Made by a program: the position numbers and the translations under genes. A stretch of DNA of 63,923 nt from Roseimaritima sediminicola. GTDB taxonomy: Bacteria; Planctomycetota; Planctomycetia; Pirellulales; Pirellulaceae. The notes beneath the pieces were generated by a model. It made no database searches and was not told the origin of the DNA. It saw nothing but the letters and a program-made list of their open reading frames with translations. The stretch spans positions 1 through 63,923 of the forward strand of contig NZ_WIAD01000033.1 in NCBI RefSeq assembly GCF_009618275.1, read 5' to 3'. Shown here piece after piece: positions 58,080-63,923 of the stretch (position 1 is its first letter; every line of letters starts with the position of its first letter).

Positions 58080-61000
58080 ATGATGCAATGGCTGATCATC
58101 TGGCTGCTGGTGATGGTTCTGGTCACCGTGATCGGACACGGTATCTGGATGTTGGTTGCGGCGCTGTGGCGAGCGGCAACCGGGTCTCAGCCGCGGCCCG
58201 CACCACCGCACCGCACACAATCGCCGCAGCAGATCGCCCAACGCGACCTGATCGGATTCAAGAACACCGTCGACCGGCTGGGCCAACAGGGCCAGCTGAC
58301 GCCCGAGCAGCTGGCCCAGCTGCATCGCCTGGGACAAGCCCAAGCCGAGCACCTGTTCGGGTCTCCCGCCAGCGCCACACCATCTGTGGCGACACCATCT
58401 GCGGCGACACCGCCGGGATCGTCAACCGCTGTGCCGTTCACGGAGTCACCGGCGCGAGCAGAGTCACCGGCGGGAGCCGACTCACCGGTGGGAGCCGACT
58501 CACCGGCGGCGGGCGACGGATGTCGCTACGAGAGCGGCGTGCATCCGCTGGACCGGGTCGAGCCGCCCGCGGCAGAACACCTGCGGTCACCGGCCGCGGC
58601 CGCATCAGGGCCTCGCCGGCCGGCGTCACCGCCGGCGATGCGCCGGGCGGCTTCGGAGGTATTGGCCAGCTTCCTCGTGGCTCACAACATTCGCTGGGGC
58701 GAGTTGGTGGCGGGGCTGTTGATCGTGTTCTGTTCGATCGGCTTGGTCATCAGTTTGTGGAACCCGTTGACCGAAACGCATCGCTTGCTGCCTTCGCTGG
58801 TCTTTCTGCTGGGAACGATCGGAATCGAAGCCGCGGGGCTGTATACGCTGAGTCGTTGGCGACTGCGGCATACCAGCCGAGCGGTGTTGACGATCGCGAC
58901 GCTGCTGATTCCGTTAAGCGTCGTGGCGGGGATCGCGGTCGCCGGCAGCGGTCCGGACGCCGTACGGCTGGACGATCCCTCGGTTCTGGCGGTCGTGGCG
59001 GTGGGAGCGTTGTTGTACGGCGGAGCCATCTGGTTGTCGGGCCGCGCCTTGGTGGGCCGCCACAACGCGCCGTGGTGGCTGCTGGGCATCGGAGCCCCGA
59101 CATTGTGCTTGCCGGCCGTGCCCTTTGTGCTGCGAAATTTTGGTTCGGCCGGGTCCTGGCTAGCCGGCCTTGCCGCGGCCGCCGCGGCAGTGGGTATCAC
59201 CGTGGCGGTGGGTCGCCGCGCGGGCCGCAGCGGGAACCGGGCGCGGACTTGGCCGGTCGCCGGCCGGAACCAGTTGTTGTTGACGGCGATCTGTGGATAC
59301 GCCGTGGCGGTCACGGTCGGGTTTCTGTTGTTCCCCCAGCCCAAACGGGCCGTCACGATCGTTCCTTTGGTGGTCTCGCTGATGCCGTTGTGGATCGCCC
59401 TGGCCGGCGCGGGGTCGGTGCTGCGCCGCACACGTGTGTCGTGGCTGCGGGTCGGCGGCACGGCTTTGGTGCTGGGCGGGTTGAGCGCCGGCATCGCGGC
59501 GTTGCCGCTGGCCGCGATGCGTCCGCAGTGGTTAGCCCTGTGGGCTGGCTGGACACTGGTCGCGAGCCTGGTCGTCGGCTGGCGACTGCGCAGCGGGCCC
59601 GTGCTTGCCGCCGGCACCGTGGCGGTGGGCGTGCCGGTGATGTTGCTCGCGCCCTGGTGGTTGGCCGAGGAACCGTGGGGCGGCGGCCATCAGATCCTGT
59701 TGCGTTGTCTCGGCCCGCACAGCCTGCTGCTCTGCTTCGCCTACGCCACGCTGTTATGGGTGACGGCCGTGGCGCTGACGTTTCGCCGTCGCATGGGGGA
59801 ACACGCAAACGCTCCGGTGCAATCGGCTGTCACCGGCGGGGCGGGGTGGTGGTTGGTCGTCGCCGCGGTGTTGGCAGCCGTCCGTCAAGCCGGTCAGGAG
59901 CTGTTGGAATTAGAACCGGCATGGAAGGCGTCCGCCGCGGTGCTGCTGGGCGTCGGCACGGCCGCGATCCTCTCGTCGATGCTGCTGAAACAACGACGGC
60001 GGCACGTGGAGCCGCTGTTTTACCGCCGACGGTGGACGCTGTTGGCGGCGGGACAGATCGCGCTGTTGGCCGCTGGAATTGTCGGGCTGCGATGGCACGT
60101 GCCGCTGCCGATCCCGAGGTCGGTCGACCTGTCCATCGACTCCCTGCGAGACCTCGTCGCTGCGCCCAGTCTCTGGTGGTACTTGGGCTGGTTCGGTTGT
60201 TTTGCACTGGCGTGGTCGGCGGTTCGGGCCCTGGTCCCCAAACGCTTTCCCGGCAATCTCTCGGATCGCCCCCGGCGGTGGTCGCCGGACGTGGTCGCCG
60301 GTTTGATCGCCGTCGCCGGTGTGATCCTGATGACCGCTGCGACGCTGGCGTGGTTGCTGTGGCAAACGCCGGCGGCGTGGGCATCGCGAAGCGCATGGGT
60401 CGTGCCGCTCGTCGTGATCACGTTGACGAGCGTCTGGAGCTGGGCTTACCGCAGCGGCCGAGAAACGTTGCGGGACGCCCTGCGGGAAGCGCGTGCACTG
60501 CTGGTACAAGCCGCGATTCTATGCCTCGCGCTGGCGGCATGCATGGGCCGCGACGACGCTTGGCTGTGGATCGGATCGATCGTACTGGGTGGAGCCTTAC
60601 TGACACTGACCGCGGTGGTTGGAGCAGGGCGGCGAGCCGATCGAGCGGGGCGACTTGGTCCCACGGGTCGAGTGACGGTCGCATCCTGGACGAAAGCGAC
60701 GGCGGCCTGGAGCGGTGCGGTGATGTTGGCCATCGCCGCGGTGGTGCTGTACCGCCATCTCTGGCAACCGGTCCTGGACTCGGCACCGATTGCGGTGCGT
60801 TCCGCCCTGGTGGTAGCCGTGTGGTGGGGCGTGGTGTCGATTGCGTTGGCCGTCGGCGCTCTGGCCACCGCTCGGCAGCGTTATGGTTGGTTGGCGGTGA
60901 TCGCCATGCTGGTCGCCGCGGTGCTGGCCGCCCTGGTTTTGACCGGCACGTTCTGGAACGGCTTGCAGGTGGTGGGCTGGATCACGTTGATCGCGGTGCT

Positions 61001-63758
61001 GGGCCAGCGAACCAGTCACGCGGTGGGGCTCGAGCGTCGGCTGGCCCAGCTGGTCAGCTGGTCGCGGCACGAAGGCGAGCTTCCCGCCTGGCAGCCGACC
61101 GGGCTGGTTTCCTGGACGCCGCCCAGCCTCGGTCTGGCGGCGGTGAGCTTGGCGGTTGCCGTGGCGATCTCGTCGGCTGCCGCGATGACCGTGTGGGATG
61201 CTTCGTGGACCGCACATCCACCGCACGCGACCGGTGCCTTGGCGTTGGCCGGCACGGTCGTCGTGCTGACAGCCTGGCTATCGCGGGCTCGGTGGCCGCT
61301 GTCGCTCTCGCTGCCGACGCTGGCGATACTGTTGGCCGGCCCCAGCGGCGCTGCGGCCATCGCCTGGGGCGTGTTGTCGCCGGCGCAGGGCCCGCTGTGG
61401 ATTGTCGGCACCGTCGTCGCGCTGGCCGGCGTGGATGCGGTGTTGGCGAAGCTCGGCGATCCACGTGGAATCTGCTGGTCCGCAGGATTAATAAAGGCAA
61501 CCACCGTGGTGGCGCTGGCACTGTCGGCCCGCTGGACGCTGGGCTGGGGACTTGGTTTTGCAGTGGCGGCGTGTCTGTTGATTCAGGCCTTGGCCCTCCT
61601 GTCCGCCCAGCGCGCAGGCACGGACTGGTTACACGGCCGCCGTCCCGCGGCGTCCTGGCGGGTGCGGTGGGTGATCGCACAGATTCTGTGGTGCGGCGGC
61701 CTGGCGGCCGGATCACTGTTCCTGCTGGACCTGGCTCGCACGGCCGGCTTTCCTCCGCCGCCGCGTTGGAGCTGGGTACTGATAGGCTTGGCCCTCAGTG
61801 CGGCGGCAACACGCGTGGGGTTGAACCGCACGCTGGCCAGCTTTGCCGCGTGGGGCGAATGGACGGCCTTGTCGGGCGGCGCGTTGGTCGCCGTGGGGAT
61901 CATGCTGCTGCGTCTTGACGGGGGCTTCGACACAGCCACTGGGTTTGGCGCAGCCTGGCTGCCGAGCGGAACGGTCGTCCTGGCCGCGGGGCTGATGGTG
62001 GTCACAACGCTGCGGCGCGTCGGTGCTCGCGGACACGTGGTGCATGCGACCGCGATGTGGCTGTTGGTGTTCGGCACGGTTGCGTATGAAATCGGTGCCG
62101 CCTACGAGGGCGGAAACTTGTTCGGGATCGTCACCGCGACCGCCGCGTGCGGCTTGGTTCTGGCGACTTGGTTATGGCCGCTGCGGCGCCGGGTCAATTC
62201 CCCGTTGCCGGCCTCCTTGACGTACTGGGACGCCGCCGACGATCGCCGCGCGACCGGCGAGTTGAGCTTGGCGGCCATCGCGACGTCGGTGTTGTTCATG
62301 GCGTTGGCGCTTGCGGGCGTGGCGTGGTGGATTGAGCCCTTGTCGCGATACCTGTTGATCGCCTCGGTCATGTTGGGTGCCTGGGGGATCGCCAGCGTAG
62401 CCGATCAGGGTGACGCGTCGCGGCTGCGGACGGCCGCGGTATGGGTACTGACGGCGGCGCTTCTGCTGCTGGCGATTGCCCCGCCCGATGCGCACGACCT
62501 GCGAGCCGATGCGCATCACTTGCGAGCGTTAATCAGCAGTATGCAGATGCTGGTCGCGGGTTGCGTTCTGGTGCCTCTGTACGGATGGCTGATCCCGCGG
62601 AGCTTCGGACGCAGTAACGCCGCTTGGCAGCCGGCGCTGCGGCAGGGTGCGGGCTTGGGCGCCGCCGTGGCCGCGGTATCACTGGGTGCGATGTTCGTTC
62701 TGGAGGCGATGGCTCGGCAAGATGGTCAGATCGCAGGACTGGATCGCCCCTTGGTGTTCGGCGTTGCGGGATTGCTGGCCGCGATGTGCGGCGTGGTGAC
62801 CTGGGTGGTCGTGCGCAGCGGCCGGACCGACCGATCGTCGATCCTGCCGGCGTTGGATACCGGGCAACGGGTGACGTTGATCTATGTGGCTCAGGCCCTG
62901 GGCCTATTAACCTGGCTGCACCTTTATCTGTGCGACCGCTCGCTGGCGCTACTGGGAATGCGTCCCTACTGGCCGTACATCGTGATGTTGCTGGCGTTTC
63001 TCAGCGTCGGCGTCATCCACTGGGCGCGACGCCGGGGCGACATGGTTCTGGCCGACACGCTCCGCGGCTCGGCTCTGCTGCTGCCCCTGGTACCCGCCAT
63101 CGGTTTCTGGCTGTCCAGCGGAGCCAGCGATTGGCATTTCGTGGGCGGTCGAGTCGGTTATGCCACCGCGCTGTTGGAGGCCGCGATCTATTACGTGGGC
63201 GTGTCGGTGTTGTGGCGCGAGGACCGCTGGCCCCGGTTGTTGGCCGTGTTGGCCGGCAACGCCACGATCTGGGTGGCGCTCGCCCAGATGCCGGGCTGGG
63301 GCGTGCTGGCTCATCCGCAGCTCTGGTTGATTCCGCCGGCCGTGTGCGTGCTGGCGGCGGTACACCTTGAACGGGGACGACTGCCGGCGTCCGTGGTGGC
63401 CGCGATGCGGTACGCCGCTCTGGCGACGATTTACCTCTCCAGCACCGCCGACATGTTGCTGCAGGAGGTGGGCCAGACGCTGTGGGGTCCGATTCTACTG
63501 TTGACGATGGCGCTTGCGGGCGTGGCGGCCGGGGTCCTGCTGCAGGTTCGCTCCTTCCTTTACATGGGCACGTTCTTTGTCCTGGTCGGAGTGTTGTCGA
63601 TGGTTTGGCACGCGCAGGCCGCCCTGGACAACGTCTGGCCGTGGTGGGCGTTCGGGATCACCAGCGGCGTGCTGATCTTGATCGCGCTGACGATGATCGA
63701 GAAACAGAAAGCCAAGATTCGGCGATTGAGCGAACGTTTGGGTGCGTGGGAGGGCTAG
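58080..63758 (+). CDS. Giant polytopic membrane protein of unknown function
   Basis: A 1892-aa protein with one N-terminal segment (WLIIWLLVMVLVTVIGHGIW), a soluble, Pro/Ala-rich region with repeated GADSP/AESP units (DNA about 58380-58510), and then dozens of membrane segments to the end (for example LVAGLLIVFCSIGLVISLWN). No catalytic motif stands out; it is not an obvious transporter. Two Met codons start the frame (58080, 58083). A hairpin with a T-tract follows the gene. Large hydrophobic proteins of this size are known in planctomycetes but not understood. Confidence 0.75.
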   Translation: MMQWLIIWLLVMVLVTVIGHGIWMLVAALWRAATGSQPRPAPPHRTQSPQQIAQRDLIGFKNTVDRLGQQGQLTPEQLAQLHRLGQAQAEHLFGSPASATPSVATPSAATPPGSSTAVPFTESPARAESPAGADSPVGADSPAAGDGCRYESGVHPLDRVEPPAAEHLRSPAAAASGPRRPASPPAMRRAASEVLASFLVAHNIRWGELVAGLLIVFCSIGLVISLWNPLTETHRLLPSLVFLLGTIGIEAAGLYTLSRWRLRHTSRAVLTIATLLIPLSVVAGIAVAGSGPDAVRLDDPSVLAVVAVGALLYGGAIWLSGRALVGRHNAPWWLLGIGAPTLCLPAVPFVLRNFGSAGSWLAGLAAAAAAVGITVAVGRRAGRSGNRARTWPVAGRNQLLLTAICGYAVAVTVGFLLFPQPKRAVTIVPLVVSLMPLWIALAGAGSVLRRTRVSWLRVGGTALVLGGLSAGIAALPLAAMRPQWLALWAGWTLVASLVVGWRLRSGPVLAAGTVAVGVPVMLLAPWWLAEEPWGGGHQILLRCLGPHSLLLCFAYATLLWVTAVALTFRRRMGEHANAPVQSAVTGGAGWWLVVAAVLAAVRQAGQELLELEPAWKASAAVLLGVGTAAILSSMLLKQRRRHVEPLFYRRRWTLLAAGQIALLAAGIVGLRWHVPLPIPRSVDLSIDSLRDLVAAPSLWWYLGWFGCFALAWSAVRALVPKRFPGNLSDRPRRWSPDVVAGLIAVAGVILMTAATLAWLLWQTPAAWASRSAWVVPLVVITLTSVWSWAYRSGRETLRDALREARALLVQAAILCLALAACMGRDDAWLWIGSIVLGGALLTLTAVVGAGRRADRAGRLGPTGRVTVASWTKATAAWSGAVMLAIAAVVLYRHLWQPVLDSAPIAVRSALVVAVWWGVVSIALAVGALATARQRYGWLAVIAMLVAAVLAALVLTGTFWNGLQVVGWITLIAVLGQRTSHAVGLERRLAQLVSWSRHEGELPAWQPTGLVSWTPPSLGLAAVSLAVAVAISSAAAMTVWDASWTAHPPHATGALALAGTVVVLTAWLSRARWPLSLSLPTLAILLAGPSGAAAIAWGVLSPAQGPLWIVGTVVALAGVDAVLAKLGDPRGICWSAGLIKATTVVALALSARWTLGWGLGFAVAACLLIQALALLSAQRAGTDWLHGRRPAASWRVRWVIAQILWCGGLAAGSLFLLDLARTAGFPPPPRWSWVLIGLALSAAATRVGLNRTLASFAAWGEWTALSGGALVAVGIMLLRLDGGFDTATGFGAAWLPSGTVVLAAGLMVVTTLRRVGARGHVVHATAMWLLVFGTVAYEIGAAYEGGNLFGIVTATAACGLVLATWLWPLRRRVNSPLPASLTYWDAADDRRATGELSLAAIATSVLFMALALAGVAWWIEPLSRYLLIASVMLGAWGIASVADQGDASRLRTAAVWVLTAALLLLAIAPPDAHDLRADAHHLRALISSMQMLVAGCVLVPLYGWLIPRSFGRSNAAWQPALRQGAGLGAAVAAVSLGAMFVLEAMARQDGQIAGLDRPLVFGVAGLLAAMCGVVTWVVVRSGRTDRSSILPALDTGQRVTLIYVAQALGLLTWLHLYLCDRSLALLGMRPYWPYIVMLLAFLSVGVIHWARRRGDMVLADTLRGSALLLPLVPAIGFWLSSGASDWHFVGGRVGYATALLEAAIYYVGVSVLWREDRWPRLLAVLAGNATIWVALAQMPGWGVLAHPQLWLIPPAVCVLAAVHLERGRLPASVVAAMRYAALATIYLSSTADMLLQEVGQTLWGPILLLTMALAGVAAGVLLQVRSFLYMGTFFVLVGVLSMVWHAQAALDNVWPWWAFGITSGVLILIALTMIEKQKAKIRRLSERLGAWEG

Positions 63759-63770
63759 CGGTCGAGGCAA

Positions 63771-63800
63771 AGGCGAAAAACTTTGACGTTTTTTTCGCTT
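63771..63800 (+). terminator. Probable terminator of the giant membrane protein gene
   Basis: GCGAAAAAC (63773-63781), a 6-nt loop and GTTTTTTTCGC (63788-63798) form an A/T-rich stem. It lies 14 nt after the stop. Confidence 0.5.
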
Positions 63801-63887
63801 CGCCGCGAACCCACGGCCGACCGGTACGTCTATAGGGTCACAATCGCTGCGTTTATCGCTAGCACGTCGCAACATTTAATTCGGCTT

Positions 63888-63923
63888 TACTCTCCCTCTG
63901 GGAGAGTCGGGCTCTTAGGCCCG
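63888..63923. repeat. Short hairpins at the window end
   Basis: CTCTCCC-TCT-GGGAGAG and CGGGC-TCTTAG-GCCCG lie next to each other. Similar to family D sequences in composition but truncated by the window end. Confidence 0.4.

Overview
This 64 kb window is a high-GC chromosomal segment from a planctomycete, most likely of the Pirellulaceae (Rhodopirellula-like). The lineage is inferred from gene content: a ThuA/discoidin/PVC-type dehydrogenase/cytochrome c fusion, a DUF1559 prepilin-like protein beside a small lipoprotein, a DUF1598 protein, a surface protein with an LEPR-like N-terminus and dockerin repeats, a Ser/Thr kinase with membrane segments, and several planctomycete-only hypothetical families. 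I saw no rRNA, tRNA, CRISPR array, transposase or phage gene. Most of the window is ordinary chromosome.

Layout. 1-4192: repeat fragments and the 1302-aa secreted PVC-type dehydrogenase. 4465-5140: an array of 18 hairpin-forming 38-bp units. 5161-7572 (minus): proC, a small unknown gene, hisE and hisG, with junctions overlapping or nearly so. 7861-11493 (plus): argB, an ArgD-like pseudo-aminotransferase with an acidic Glu-His repeat domain, and argF. 11764-14439: ftsK. 14752-15358: a small protein overlapping a nucleotidyltransferase. 15436-19192 (minus): truB, an ABC-2 permease fused to a CPBP protease, and its ATPase. 19470-21754: purA and uppS. 21771-26791 (minus): lipoprotein, DUF1559 protein, Tat-exported PHP hydrolase, response regulator and histidine kinase. 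27015-30888: tail-anchored protein, ABC ATPase, and a permease with a large periplasmic-looking insert. 30885-35170: PQQ-type propeller and TPR-like protein. 35541-43745 (minus): M20 peptidase (ArgE-like), DnaJ-like membrane protein, coaX, obg, rpmA and two exported unknowns. 44385-50178: an unusual sigma-70 factor, a DUF1598 protein and a FHA-GAF-sigma54 activator. 50266-57847 (minus): CPBP protease, ankyrin protein, giant dockerin/lipase protein and membrane Ser/Thr kinase. 58080-63758: a 1892-aa polytopic membrane protein.

How the genes relate. Arginine/proline and histidine genes (argB, argF, an ArgD-like gene, an ArgE-like gene, proC, hisE, hisG) cluster at the left. The ArgD slot holds a protein that lacks the PLP lysine, so the true acetylornithine aminotransferase is probably elsewhere. 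Two ABC export systems and a two-component system deal with the envelope. The sigma factor, the sigma54 activator and the kinase are regulatory.

The most striking non-genic signal is a set of short dispersed hairpin families placed at gene ends. Family B (core AGGCTTCCAGCCT) starts 0-4 nt after the stop codon of five genes, always in sense orientation. Family A (core GGGCTATCGCCC) sits 3' of three minus-strand genes; at one it is followed by a T-tract like an intrinsic terminator, and at another it has expanded into the 18-unit array.
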